From Clitopilus passeckerianus (taxonomy: Eukaryota > Basidiomycota > Agaricomycetes > Agaricales > Entolomataceae), in contig CALYLX010000149.1 in NCBI GenBank assembly GCA_944990035.1, forward strand, positions 496,001-560,000: a stretch of DNA of 64,000 bases. The letters are read 5' to 3'. Below the pieces are notes generated by a model. That model saw only the letters and a list, made by a program, of their open reading frames with translations. It did no database searches and was not told the DNA's origin. Of the stretch, positions 34,582 through 47,363 are shown piece by piece. A program made the translations under genes and the position numbers. Within the stretch, counting starts at the first letter, position 1; each line of letters starts with the position of its first letter.

Positions 34582-36847
34582 TTTGATGTGATCTCAGACA
34601 TTCAACTGCTGTGCACGGGACGATCCTGTTTTCGTGGTGGTATTGGAGTATGCACGTTCGTGTCCAAAGCTCTCAACAGATGCGGGAAGATTGGTATGAG
34701 TCTATCGGTATATCACGGGTAACTAGATTGGCGCCCTATCTAGAATTATGTCGGAACTTACCCTGAAGATCACTGCCAACGTGGTTTGTGGAATCCAGAT
34801 CTCCATCTTCAGAGTCTCGGTCTCCACGAGTATGCCGGATTGACATGTCGGATGGCTGACCCTATCTCTCAATCTTGGGAGCTGCACATGGGTTTTCTAA
34901 GTTCTTATCTGCGTAGTAACGTATCCTGAGATTCTCTGTTCAGATACCTTTGGAGTCGTTATTCATTTAGCCATATTGTCCAGCGGTAACTCAACGCCGT
35001 ACTTCGTTGCGTGATTCGATTCCGGCATGCTTTCAGAAATTTTCTCAATTCAATGTCTTTTTGAGCTAAAGACAAGGTGGCTCGACATGAGTTCGTCATA
35101 CCGTGGCTGTATTTCGCCTCTCATGGGCTTGAGATATGTGTAGTAAGGTAATCATCGACCTTGGGCCGCGCCACCCGACTAGAGTTCCGTGGAATCTGAA
35201 CATCCTTGGCGGGTAAAGGCTTAGTAAATACAAGGTTAATGAGCACCTGCTTCACAGGTACTCAAGGACATGTCAAACTTCAGAAAAGAGAAACAGGGTT
35301 TCGATGTAGACGTGATAAGATTCCATCAACTTGGGGATTACAGTATGGGCGCACATCATGTATGTACACCTTTCGTGCCGTAATGATGTATCGTGAACTG
35401 GGTCGTGTTGTCCATTTAAGACGAAGTACATCTAAGTAGACGCAATCGCTAGAAAAGCTGAAAGCACGATCATTTCGTACGTCTGGGCCGTTTGTATTGG
35501 TTGACACTCGCACCAAAGTGCTGTACCTTCCGATCGTACTAAATGAATTCATTTTTGGTTTTAAACGCCGTGCCACCGGGAGAACCTAGTTGTCTGCTGA
35601 ATTGCCGCAGGTTGCGGCGGCCTGTGACCATGAGGGACATTAGCTCAGGTATAATCTAGACATATCCAGTTTAAACCAGCGTTATGATGAAATAATTGGG
35701 AGATTAAAGGCCGTAGGACGCCCTGGTCCGTGAGCCACCAGCTCGCCACCGCATTGAACAGGGGATCCAGGGATTGAATGCACAGTTGATGTCATTCATT
35801 TCACTCGGAGATTAGGCTGCCTGGATTTGCGTAGGCGCTTGGAGGACAGCTGCACGTAAAGAACTGCGTTGAAAGCCGACCCAGGCTTAGGCGTTCGCTA
35901 CATGTATTTTGGCGTCTAAACTACAATGATACGGGACGCGGGGCTCGGACAATGATCTCAAAACGACCTTAATGGATTCGGAACCTCAGGCTGTGGTGCC
36001 AGAGTTTGGATACAATTACTCAGATAGCGCAGCAGGATTCCAAAACAACGTTTGTTCGAACAACTACCAAGGCTGTAAAACGTGTTTTCTATCCAGAACA
36101 CGTCCGCCTAATTCATTAGTCTTTTTGGAGAAGCATACAAGGTGATAATTGACATATCCGATCTTTGAGAAGCTCATGATTTGTTGAATGCAACCGGCAC
36201 AAAGGATACTACGTCAGTCCATACACAAAGACTAAGGGTTTACCGGCATTTATATTTCGCCGCGGTTTTCATCAGAGGCTCAGGACACGAGCAGGAATAG
36301 AGAGGGTATTGCAAGGAGAATATCGAACAATAGATTGAAGGGCCCGACAGGTGGATCAGAGGCCTCGGCTCAGGATTTGCATTAGACCGGGAATGATTCC
36401 ACCTACAGTAGAAGAAGCCTTTGTGGTCGGAAATGTAGATGCTGCTTTAGAAGAGACCCTAGTAGCAAAACTAGGAAACGACGTCGCTAAAAGGTGTCTG
36501 GGGCCACACGACACGAAGATGTTCATGCGTGATCGGGCTAAGGATCCGGAAGATGGTGCTCACAGCACATCGCCAGACAAGCCTAGATCCGAAAGCCGTT
36601 CGGGTTCATTTACTCCGACTCGTTGTGCTAAAGAAAATGGCGGGGGTTTGGGTCCAATTCAGGTCGACTATAGGCAAAATAGAGCTTGGGCTGGATTTTT
36701 TTTGTTTTGACGATTTGAGTTTTGTCACGGTTCAGCGCAATGTTTATCGTATTATGTCAGCACACCTTGCATCACAAATCCGAAACCACGTGATTTTTTG
36801 CGGCCCCAGTCCAGCAGGCCATCCCCAAACGGCGTGCAGCCGTCTGA
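34582..36847. other. intergenic, only a tRNA relic
   Basis: About 2.3 kb. Apart from the tRNA-Glu-like relic at 34970-35030 I see only short ORFs without motifs (the longest, 36529-37104, overlaps the next gene's start and is a shadow). Confidence 0.45.
34970..35030 (+). pseudogene. tRNA-Glu-like relic
   Basis: CATATTGTCCAGCGG resembles the 5' part of fungal tRNA-Glu and GATTCGATTCCGGCATG the T arm and 3' end, but acceptor and anticodon stems do not pair and the length is short. It is a decayed tRNA gene or the head of another SINE. Confidence 0.45.
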
Positions 36848-39800
36848 ATGGTATCTTCCTCATCGTCTATGTCGTCGAGGAGCCGTCGTTCAACGAGGTC
36901 GACGGCGTCCATCAGTCCTCCTGCTTGGAGATCAGGCTCGACCGCAAAGCTTACCGCTCAAGCCAGCTTGTCATACGTGATTGCAGAGCCACAGCAAGGC
37001 TCACCTCTGGCATCAGCTACTTCACGATTGCCTTCTCCAGCTCCAAGGCCACAGAGGGAACCAATCTCTCAAAGCTTGAGCGCTACAACTGCAGCTGTAT
37101 CTGACCCTGAAGACATGGATGAAGGAATTGCTGGCATCTTTGAAACGACGCCCATAGCTGTGGAACAATCGCAGGACCAGCAATCACCGCAGCAGGGTGT
37201 GTTGCAGCTATTATACAGTTATTCCAATACTCATCGGTTATCTACAGGGCCCTCAAGTATGGCAGTAACATCTGAGGCAACCACTGCAGCTGTTCGACCA
37301 GCTGAAGCCTCCACTTCTGAATCCACCTCGCCTAGCCTGACATCTAATTCACCTCACCCCACCATCAAGATCGAGGACCACCCTAAGCCAACACCTTCCA
37401 TTTCTTCTGAATCGGAGAGCAAGAGGAGCATCAAATCCACTGTACGGAAGGTGTCCTGGTTCAGCACGCTAACTCGCGGAAAGAGTAAAAGGAAAGAGAG
37501 CAAGCCACCTGCGATCCCCTTTCCTTCGACGGAACAACATGTGCGGGAAAATACCCAGCAGCTACCTCCACCTGCAGAGGACAGAGCCCCTATCCCTACC
37601 TCATCCGAAGCTTTACCTGTGAAACCCACCTCCCTAGTGCAGGAGACAGTTCCGCCAATAATCACTAAGGCCCCAGAATCGGAAGTGCCTCAAGTCATTA
37701 CTCCTCCTTCCAGTCCACCAAGGGACATTCCGCTCGCTCAATCACCAACAAAGCGTTCTTGGTTCTCATCTACGCCGAAGACCAACGTCCAATCAGCCAC
37801 ACCAGTTGTTTCAGCGCCTTCCTCCATTCCGTCATCATTAGACGAAGTTGTTCCTCCAATCAGTCAACAAATACAGCCATCCCAACCTCCCTCATCTCCA
37901 GCCATTGTTTCGAGCCCTAGTGCTCATGGCGAGAACGGTGCACCACGCCAGCGCCTATCGTCGCTCAATCCTTCCACGAGCCGGTTCGCCCTTAGCGTAC
38001 CGCTGTTGGGTCGGCGTCAATCAAACCCATCCATGTCGCCTGCAAACTCCGTGGTTGCGAATGGACCTACAGAAGGGACCAGTGGCTCACAAGCGCCAGC
38101 TGATGAAGCACCTCCACCATCTGATATCGTTCATAGTGGGGAAACAAAGAATCAGGCTTCAGATGGCCCTACAAATCAATCCATACCACCAGAAGCTGCC
38201 GCCCCTTCATCGGATAATCATAACAATGAACCTCAACATGCTCCGTTAAACGCCTCAACCTCGTGGTGGACGTATCTAGGTTGGAACGACCGCCCTTCTT
38301 CAGCACCGCCCTCTGTAGTGCGAGGTGATGCTGGTCCATCAGACGACTCGAAAACGTCTCCCATGCCACCACAGCTCCTAACGAGTGATTCCGCTCCCAC
38401 AATTGGCCCGACGACAAGGGATCAGAACCCAGTTTCTCCCGCGTCACAGACTTCTCATGTCTCACCGGACATCTCTTCCCCAGCACGGCCCAACCCTTCT
38501 GAGCCTGGTCAGCAACTAGGAAAAAGCCTTCCGTCTCGCGATCCTGCTTCCCAGCCGAAGGTGGGAGTTGATGATCATTCCTCTCCCGTTCGTGAGGGCG
38601 ATGCACAAGATGTCAGTGACAATGAAAAAGGGGCGGCAGGCTCAGCAAATGCAGAGGGTCAGGGCGGATTGATTCCATCGTCTTCGACGTGGTACAACCC
38701 TTGGACTTGGTATCCACCACAGGCGGGCAATACGTCAGACGTCGAACCTCAGACAGCGGTAGACGCCGGAACTTCGGAAGCAATAGTGCATCCCACGTCT
38801 GAAGAAACCCAACCAACCGAATTGAAGGGTGCGAACGGAACTGAGGCACCAACTCTAAATCCTAGCAAAGCTGCAGGTGGTTCTATTTCTGACGACAGAA
38901 AAAAAGACGTTGATGCAGCTGGGGACGGCGAATCTCTGCCTCCGAAGCAAGCGGCTGGCGCCTCTTTGTCTAGTGATCACCCATCCCAGCGCCAATCTTC
39001 CGTGGACAATCCCATTGCGCAAACAGTCGGAGCAAACCGTTCGGCTTGGACATCTTTTTTCTCTTCGAAATCTTTGCTCGTCAAGACGATCACTGGAGGC
39101 CCGGAGGTGAAGCGGGATGAAAACGGAATGGAAGTCATGGATATCGATGATGAAGATGACGCCGAGAAACCTCCAGTTGATACCAACACCAACGATAACA
39201 ATCAAAGAGGCAGGGACGACAAGACGAAGAAAGAGGTCGGCAGCGCGCAGAATGGCGTACAGGTGCCGCCATCAAAGAGCGAGAACCGGGGTACGAAGGT
39301 GCCTGTGAACATCCCGTCGGGTCAGCCATCGCCGACGAAGCCTGCAAGTGACAAGAAAGCATCCGAAGTTCCCTCTCCGCGGCGCAAGCCGGTTGCTCCC
39401 CCGTTGACAGTATCCGACTCCATCAAGCGAGAGACCATCAAGCAGGATCCTGCAAATCCAAAGAAAGCCCCTGCGAAGCAAGTGGAATCGACCAAGTCGT
39501 CATCCCCTGCAAGATCTACCAAGAGTGCGCGATCATCAAGGCCGCGTTCACCACCTCCTCCCAACCTTGTTCTGCCCACATGGCAAGATACGTTCCACAC
39601 CGCCCCTCGAAACTATGTTCCCCCACCGCCGGTATCAAAATTCACGAAGACCATGCAGTTCGTCAGTGGGGTCCTGTTCGCATCAGAGAAGAACGAGTCT
39701 ACTCCAAGTACAGTGGATGGGCGAGGAGTTCGCGCTAGCCTGAATAAGGGGAAAGCCCGCGAACAGGACTTCGCGCATTTCGGCAAGGAGCTTCCTCGTG

Positions 39801-41585
39801 CGTTTGACGTCGTTGGCGAGAAGCTCGATCCCGATATTCTCAGAGGATGCCGCCGGGTCGTTGTCATTGGGATACACGGGTGGTTCCCAGGTATCTTCTT
39901 TTTCTTGCTCTTCGCATGGTGCACCGGTGCTGACTGCCGTTTACTAGGTGCTATCATGCGCACAGTTCTGGGCGAGGTGTGCATGCTCCTTTTTTGATCG
40001 ACCCCGTGCTAACCAGACCGTTTTATTAGCCAACTGGTACAAGCCAGAAATTTGTGAACATGATGATTCAGGCACTCGAAGAATTCCAGACAGAACATGA
40101 TGTCAGATTAGAGAAGATAACGAAGATGCCGCTCGAAGGGGAAGGAACAATCGACAGCAGAGTTGAAAAGTAAGCTGCCTTCTCCGCGCGCAATCACGAT
40201 TAAGTTTAAGCTGGTTATTGACTTTCGCCCGCGATCAGACTCTATTCAAGCTTGAAATCTAATGCTGATTGGATGGGTGATATCCACGCGGCTGATGCCA
40301 TCTTGGTCGCGACACATTCACAAGGCTCCGTGGTGTCAACACACCTTCTAGATTGTCTCATTCGTGACCAACACATCAGAACAGCGTACAATACAGTCGT
40401 GGAAGCTGCTGCCGAGGCCCTTCCTACAGCCGGTCTCAACCCCGCTACCTCACCGCGGCCCCAGCGAGTCTGTTGTCTTGCGTTGTGCGGCATCCATCTG
40501 GGACCGCTTCGCTATCTCAGTACGAGTACTCTGCTGCAGCCATATCTACAGGTACGGTTAAAAATTCTCAACGACATAACCTGTCTAATGATCTGGTTTC
40601 TTCGCGTTTTCCCCATGCAGTATTTCGAATCGGTTGCCGCAAGAGAACTCTTCGAATTTCAGGTGCTTGCAAACTTTTATATAGCCTTCTACCCGACCTC
40701 ATGGCTTTTATTATAGAATACCGAAAGTGAGGTATCAAAGAAATACGTGGCTGCGCTTCAAAGGGTTATGGGCAACGGGGTAAGATCCTCTAATTATTTT
40801 TTCAATGAACGTGCCCTAAGCACCTCTCATAGACGAAGATGGTCTATGTGGCCTCCCTCAACGACCAAGTTGTACCCATATACTCTGGCCTGTTCACCGC
40901 AGTATCTCATCCTTTAATTTTACGAGCTCTCTACATCGATGGCGATGCATACCAGTAAGATCAGTTCTCCATATGGTACTGCCCTCCTTTTTTGACACGA
41001 CTGTCTATCTAGTTCCTCGGATTTCTTATCCAATCTCCTCGTCCTGCTCTTGCGGGTTCTGAATTCTGGAATATCTGATAGTGGACTGCTGGCGCATTTG
41101 TCCGAAGCAACGGCTGGATCCCTGAACGGAGTAGGGCACTCTACGGCCTATGAAGAACTCGCGACATACTCGTAAGGTCTTCCATGTGGTTTCTCCGAAG
41201 CGGTCAATTGACACATGTCATAGTTTGGCCGTAAAATATTTGTTTCTCACCAACGAGGGCCTCGCAAATCACCCCGATCTTGTCTTGGAGCCATTCAATG
41301 CCAATACGGAGCAGAACGATTACGAGGTACATTCGCAAAGTACCATCAGACGTTTCCTCAACCTTGCTTAACATCCTTCTTCAGATTCCTTGGTCCCTGC
41401 GTGACATTATCGCAGATGAACGTGTTGCTCATTACTTCTCCCAAGAGATCACGCAATTACGAGACGCCTTCCGAGATTGGCAACCACGAACGACAATTCT
41501 GCGAGATCTCAAGAGGAAGCTCCAGCCGATACAACGCCTGCCATCATCTTTCACGTCTTCTTCTCTTTCATCTAGTAGATTATAA
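36848..41585 (+). CDS. alpha/beta-hydrolase-like protein of the YML020W type with long disordered N-terminus
   Basis: Exons 36848-39890, 39948-39976, 40030-40169, 40239-40551, 40621-40662, 40717-40779, 40833-40954, 41013-41171, 41224-41326 and 41385-41585 sum to 1404 residues. The conserved part begins near residue 940. It has a hydrolase first strand and oxyanion-type loop, VVVIGIHGWFPG (1003-1014), and a nucleophile elbow ATHSQGS with Ser1098. The family resembles the uncharacterised budding-yeast protein YML020W. The first ~900 residues are Ser/Pro/Thr-rich, with repeated tryptophan-bearing islands (SWFSTL, SWFSS, TWYNPWTWYPP, SAWTSFFSSK) that look like short linear motifs; basic runs are frequent. 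The single 3-kb first exon contrasts with nine small ones behind it. Substrate unknown. Confidence 0.82.
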
Positions 41586-41829
41586 CTTAGACATCATCAC
41601 CTTTCCTTTCGTCACACGCAATTTACGCACGTAACTTATCTAACATCTCATCATTTGGACATGGCTATTAGTGTTAAAGGTTAATGGATTTTGAGTTTAT
41701 CCTGGGTAGATCGCTAGATATACACGATCATTTTTGTATTCTATACAGGAGCGTACGCCACATGATGCAAAAAAGCAATTTCATCGTTGCTGCTGATACG
41801 ACTCTTGTGCACGGATGTTTCTCTGCCTT
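41586..41829. other. convergent 3' region
   Basis: 244 bp between the stops of the hydrolase-like and aldo/keto reductase genes; no feature seen beyond AT-rich 3' sequence. Confidence 0.4.
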
Positions 41830-43425
41830 TCATCGGTATTCCGCCCCGCAGTCCCCAACAGACGTAATTATCGTTCGACTGTTAGAGTGGGCCAGCACAG
41901 CTTCAATCGCTGATCTGTCTTGATCATCGAGCGAGAACCCAAATACTTTTTGATTTTCGTCGGGGTGCTCAGAGAGGCCCAGGCGCGTACCTGAAGAATT
42001 GATAAGTGAATCTCCTTCGGAACGACCGAGATGATAACAGACATACCAACAATTACCGCCCCTACAAATGGGTGATCTAAAACCCATCGCGTGGCGATGT
42101 TGGCAATGGTCATCCCGCCGTGGCGGTCTCCGATTGCCCGCAACGTAGACAAAAGTTGCTGGAAGAGTTGCCACGAGCCCCATGCTTTGATGATCATGTC
42201 TAGATACTACGACGGGAGGTTTGTATTTAGAAAGAAGGGCCCTCGTTCAAAAATTGCGATCATCGTTTCGGGACTTACCTTGCGTTGAGACGGGGTCAAA
42301 CTTCCAGAGTAGGGATCCGGTTCTGGTTCGTTAAGCCATTTATCGGCAAGGAAGCCGCCACACTGGTCGAATGTATAGTTAGTCTTTTAAGGAAATAAAA
42401 AACTTTGAAGTATAAATCGACTGACAAGTGTCCCATACGTCAGTAATTTGACATGATGCTTCTCACATACATCAGCCATACCATGAAGGGGTCGTGTGTC
42501 AATGATTGAGAACTAGTCCAGCCACATGGCCCAGTGTCAGTAGCCGAAATGAAAGCAAGGAATCTTCCTGTACGCAGAGAAATCACCATACCTGAACCTG
42601 GTTGGACACGATGACGCCTGGGCCCAACTGAGTACAGATTTCGTCGGTCCTGATTGTGTCGAAGTTACAGAGGCCAATAGCCGAAATTATTCCTTCAGAT
42701 TTCAGGTCCTCGAGATGCTGCAAAGCCAGAAGATAGTTTTTGTCGGAGTAATCCTGCCAATGAAACTGAATGGAGACTTCAGTCGGCGACATGCGGTGGA
42801 CAGGGTGGGGCTTATAGCGCCTACCTGTAGTAGGTCCACAGAAGTAGTACCCATACGCTTCATACGTTCCTGAACCGCAGCCAAGACGGCCGGTCGTGTA
42901 GGATTCATGCTTTTGAAGACACACCACTTCGTCGCACCTATTACGTCCTGTGGACGAGATAGGGAGCTTCGAAACTGGCCCTATAATGGAAGCAAGCGAA
43001 GTTAGGGGGTCTCATGCGTCCCCTCAACGATTTACTTACGAATATGATCTCTGCGCTGCCGTAGTGGTCGGCTATAGAGGTTGTGAGCATTGAAGCCGTT
43101 GCAAAGATAGCGTCCGCTTACCCTGGCGGAGTCGACACAGCAACGAGCGGCTTCGTTTCAATAGGAACCAGTATGTGAATAAGTCCCGGACTCACCATGT
43201 CTGCAGGGTCCCGGGAAATCAGTCATCGACACAAGGGATAAAAGGGCAAGTCTAAATACCGAAAGCTTTATATCCGAGCTCTGTATGGCGTAGCATACCC
43301 TGACGAATTTTCGACACAGGAGCGCTCCCCCAAGCATTGCTAGAGAGTTGCCATAGACCAACCCAGAGCCGAGGGGTTACGAAGGGACCAAGCCTAAACG
43401 TCTCAATTTTGGACTCGGTGTGCAT
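41830..43425 (-). CDS. aldo/keto reductase with micro-exons
   Basis: NAD(P)H-dependent oxidoreductase with a TIM-barrel fold. Exons (minus) 43425-43260, 43200-43196, 43122-43122, 43071-43040, 42980-42825, 42765-42592, 42512-42426, 42362-42279, 42206-42047 and 41990-41830 sum to 341 residues. The catalytic tetrad is complete: Asp56 and Tyr61 (FDMADHYG), Lys86 (GATKW) and His122 (FHWQD). The text around Asp56-Tyr61 is assembled from a 5-nt exon and a 1-nt exon; without that single G the frame breaks. The ORF runs upstream to 43650 with another ATG at 43530, but a TATA box at 43490-43498 lies between them and favours 43425. It is divergent from the 205-residue gene. Confidence 0.82.
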
Positions 43426-43489
43426 CCCAGGCTCGATAGCGCAGATAGAACGAGGAAAGCGAAATAGAGAATTGAAGGCCACCCGTCCA

Positions 43490-43498
43490 TTATTTATA
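43490..43498 (-). promoter_or_regulatory. TATA box of the aldo/keto reductase
   Basis: TATAAATAA on the minus strand, about 65 bp before the chosen ATG at 43425. Confidence 0.55.
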
Positions 43499-43885
43499 CC
43501 GCTGGGCCCATAAGAAGTCGCAGAAATCATTTGCCCTATTTTGACCAAATTTGTGACAAGAAGGCACTGCTTGCATAAGGCACATTTGGTCCGAATCCTG
43601 TGCCGAATTTGCTTTGGCCACAATTGAGGTTTAAGTCGACCCGCATGCACGTCACATTAGATCATTTACGAGAACGGATGGTGTTGACGACCAGAGCGGT
43701 AGATCTGAGTTACATCTAGGATCTGGGACATCCGTCGTATCACGCTTTTCTCGAAAGATTGCGGCTATGCTAAATGTTTGCCGGGGATCACAGAAGAGAT
43801 TCCGAGAGAAGATCCAATACTAGTAGATATACCCAAAGCATCTTCACCCCTGATCAAAAGAGTACTCGCTTCTTGGCCAGAGGGG

Positions 43886-43893
43886 TATAAAAA
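43886..43893 (+). promoter_or_regulatory. TATA box of the 205-residue gene
   Basis: TATAAAAA about 68 bp before the ATG at 43961. Confidence 0.55.
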
Positions 43894-43960
43894 CCATCGG
43901 GAATCATGAATAGCTTCATTCCGCAAAGACCCCTACCCGTAGACTTTCGCTCACGACTCA

Positions 43961-44739
43961 ATGCCAGCCTTAGAAGCCATGCCACGATCCCTAGACTCTA
44001 GACCTGCTCTCGGTCATGTGTAAGTCCTCCTTAGCCTTCAAACAGCTTGCTTCTTACGATAACGACCTCAAGTAATCTCATGGTCGACACCCTGATCGCT
44101 AACGCGAATGTGGAAGAGTAAGTCGCGTCGAGAAAGCACGATGACATACCAACTAACGTCGCCCTCAGCCTACGCTCCATCTGTAGAGGACTTCTCGCAA
44201 CAAACCCACCAGCCCTCGCTGCGGCTTTTACCAAGACCGCCCGCTCGCGTCTATGTCAAACTAGCCACAAAGGGGTCATCAAACCACACCACTTGTTCAC
44301 AATATCCTCGGACAACCTATCATCGCCGACACCACACCTGTATGACGCACTAGGTCGAGCGAGATCATTGTATGGTGCAGGGCTCGGCTTTGCTAGCTTG
44401 AGCGCGCTCACCGCGATCGTGAGAGCATCTGTCGGCCTGCGCTGGCTAGAAGACAGCGAAATGGCAGACGTGTTATACACTATCGACGCCGATGTCAGCC
44501 AAGCTATTCAGGTGGGACGCGCTGTCATAACAGGTCTTGAAGGACGCGACGCTCACCCGAGTTCACAGAGTTCAAAAGAGGAGATCGAAGCGTGCCGCGT
44601 TGCAGACCTTCACCATGCACGCGCCATTGTCAAGGATCTCCGAAGAGCGGTGGAAGATAGTTCAGCAGACGTGCGACGTTGGGGAGGCGAGTTCCCATTC
44701 GAACGCGCGGAGTCAAGTCTGGAGGTGTGGAAATTCTAA
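43961..44739 (+). CDS. unrecognised 205-residue protein
   Basis: Exons 43961-44019, 44073-44117 and 44169-44739 sum to 206 codons with GTAAGT donors in both introns. The product is mostly helical: NLMVDTLIANANVEDLRSIC, LLATNPPALAAAFTKTAR, a Gly/Ala-rich segment near 100-125 (LYGAGLGFASLSALTAIVRA) and a charged C-terminal part that ends VWKF. No signal peptide or clear membrane span. A TATA box lies upstream, and the gene shares a 535-bp divergent promoter region with the aldo/keto reductase. I do not recognise the family. Confidence 0.72.
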
Positions 44740-47363
44740 GTCTGTTTCCACCAAATAGCGAAAATTTCCCGTGGTTACGTTACTTTACTCTGAGGTACAG
44801 CCCAATATAGAGTCCGAGTAGATCCTCTGAGAACTACCTTACCGAGTTCCCTAGCTTTCGAGGTCGTGAACCGACCCGTGTGTGCTAGAATAAGTGCCTC
44901 CGAAAGCGGCAACCTCGATCGGACATAAAGACCCTCGGCTAGATTTAAGAAGGCCGGTCTCGCAAGAGCAAGGCAGCCGATGTTAGTCCCGAAACTGCAA
45001 TATGCAGTTTAAGGCAATAGCGATTAGACAAGAATTGCCACAACGTCAGTTCTGCGAAAGGGTATGATATTTCCCTTGTAGGCGAAGTTCGACAAGATGC
45101 AATATTAAGGGTATAAAGGGTACAAAAGCTTTTTTTGTCCAGAACTGCGGGAACCTTTCCAAACTATTCTGATCGGAGGAAGTTGGAGAATGGACGGTGA
45201 TACTTTGAATGACGAGGAAAATCAAATATGAGAGCCAAGCGCTAAGCAGCAAACGATCCATTGTTCGTAATGCAATACAGTGTCTGGCGATGGTGGCAAT
45301 GCACTGCCTAAAATGGTGACAGCCCGCTGGCAAGCTGGAATCCAGGCCGTTCTGAAGGCGCCTATAAACAGAGTCCCGAGAATAGAACCCTTTTCCAGGA
45401 GCGATCTGATCCCCGATGCTATCTAATCCGACATTATTGAGGGGGACAAAGGGATACTATTCGCAAAAGAGTTAAACTCTGTGGCCTGAAAGGACATCAC
45501 CGGATACTGAAGCCAGGAGGTTGCGAATAGGAAGAGATGACGGGCACCGATTTCGCGGACATCCGAGGGCAGCTCGTAGTCATGTGAAGTGACTGGGGAG
45601 AAAGAATGGTGCCTACAGTGGATATTTGGAAAGCATACGAGGTAGGAGGTGGCTGCAACTTGAAAATTGACCGGAAATATGGAATTTCTGATCAAAACGG
45701 CAAGTGCTGGTGTGGGTGCAGCACAGCACACAAACAGTAAAGCAAACCGGCTTCCAGACGACATGAAGGCTCAGTTTAGTGTTTGACGTTTGGGATTTCA
45801 ACGCTTAAACCCCGAAGATAATCGACAATAGGTTTGCTGAGAAACACAAGTGAGATCAGATTCCCCGAGAACGTGGCGTCAAGCGGACAGGCGTTGGATG
45901 GATACGGAACAGCATCCGCTGGACAAAGTATTAGCCTCCTGCGCACCAATGAAACGAGCTCACTTTTCTGGGTGTGCCCACACCAGTGCGCTTCAAATTC
46001 CGGAAGGAGAATCGCCAGAATCTATACGCTAATCAGAAGTGACGATGCGGAGCATGTGCATCGTCACTTGTGAGTGGTGGATGGCTACTTTTCAGGAGGC
46101 CGTAGAGCCTGAGTGTGCGATGCCTGTTCGCTATCTGATCAGCAGGCGGACCGTGTTGGTGGCAAAGAAAGTACAAAGGCAATTGAATTTGGAGGTGATT
46201 CGATAGAAGGAGAGGAGGCAACGTCGGGTTTCCGAATCGATAGGAACGAGCTTGTGGTCACTTCTGAGATAGATGAGAGAATAGACTCCCGATATATGGC
46301 AACTTTCCCAAGGAAAGTCGGGTTGGAGTGGACCGGTGATGATTCAATAGTTCAAAGCATGGTTCTGATCCACAGAGCGCATTGACTGGCTTGAATGCAT
46401 ATGGACCTGGCGCAGGGGCAACGTAAGAGTGCAATCTTGGTGACGACGGGCAGAAACCTTACCGATGTTTGAGCATAATTTGTCGTACCCTCGAAGTGAG
46501 GTAGCGTGGTCAAGCCGAGAGTCCGTGTAATGGCAGCGAGTGAAAATAGTCGAGAGCATATGCAAATACGTCAGGGGCATGACAGATGTTGGATTGCTAC
46601 CTCCCACTGGCATCCGTCGTGCTCAGGAGACTACGACATTGTTAAGAACGTAGGCAACCCTGAGCCTGGAGCAATGGAGGGTCGATACGACATTATGAGA
46701 TGTGTTTTGAACGGCCTCTTCGTATAGCCGGTGGTGAAGAGGGAGTCATATGTTATGTTCGTTTGAGCTGAAACAAGCTGGTAAACAGTGACCTGGACAG
46801 AACTGTCGTTGGACCAAAGTTGGTCAATGATGGCGGCAGGTGACAGTGATCATCGGGATTTACGCACCAAATAGAGATCTCCTTGGGTCAAAAATTTCGA
46901 TCACACTGACCTTGCGCCGCGTCGTGGTCTGGCAGAATAAAATTCGGTGAAATATGGAACATGTCGTGAGGTTAGTGACTCAGTCCAGCCTGGACAATCG
47001 CCTGATTCATCGGCACGAGAATTTGCCGCCAGGCCTGAGTAGAGAAAGTAATGTGTGAATGGATCGGAACGAGCGGAAACTGGCTCGAGGTTGACGATCC
47101 GCAAGAAATCAGAAATATCGACCCCAAGAAAAATGCACGCCATATGTTTTTCATGTATCAGAAGTCGGTTTGGTCGGGGAACTCCAGGAAAAGATTCCTG
47201 TGATTTTTCTGAGGTGTTCCATATCAACAGGAAAATCCTTATCAGGTGTTTATGTCGACTGCGTTCGGGTTTCACCACACTTCATTCAGTCGAGATTTCT
47301 TTATTTGTACCACGAAACGTCGGGATCGCCATTTGCTCAGTAGATCATTGTAAAATGATGAGG
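44740..47363. other. intergenic, no supported gene
   Basis: About 2.6 kb. Several 70-125-codon ORFs exist on the minus strand (for example 45423-45764, with a hydrophobic start, and 46901-47278) but none joins by good splice sites to a recognisable domain. A decayed gene is possible. Confidence 0.4.

Noticed and set aside
45423..45764. Minus-strand 113-codon ORF with a hydrophobic start, possible secreted protein
   Set aside because: No recognisable mature part, no splice partners, and many equal-length ORFs nearby; not enough support.
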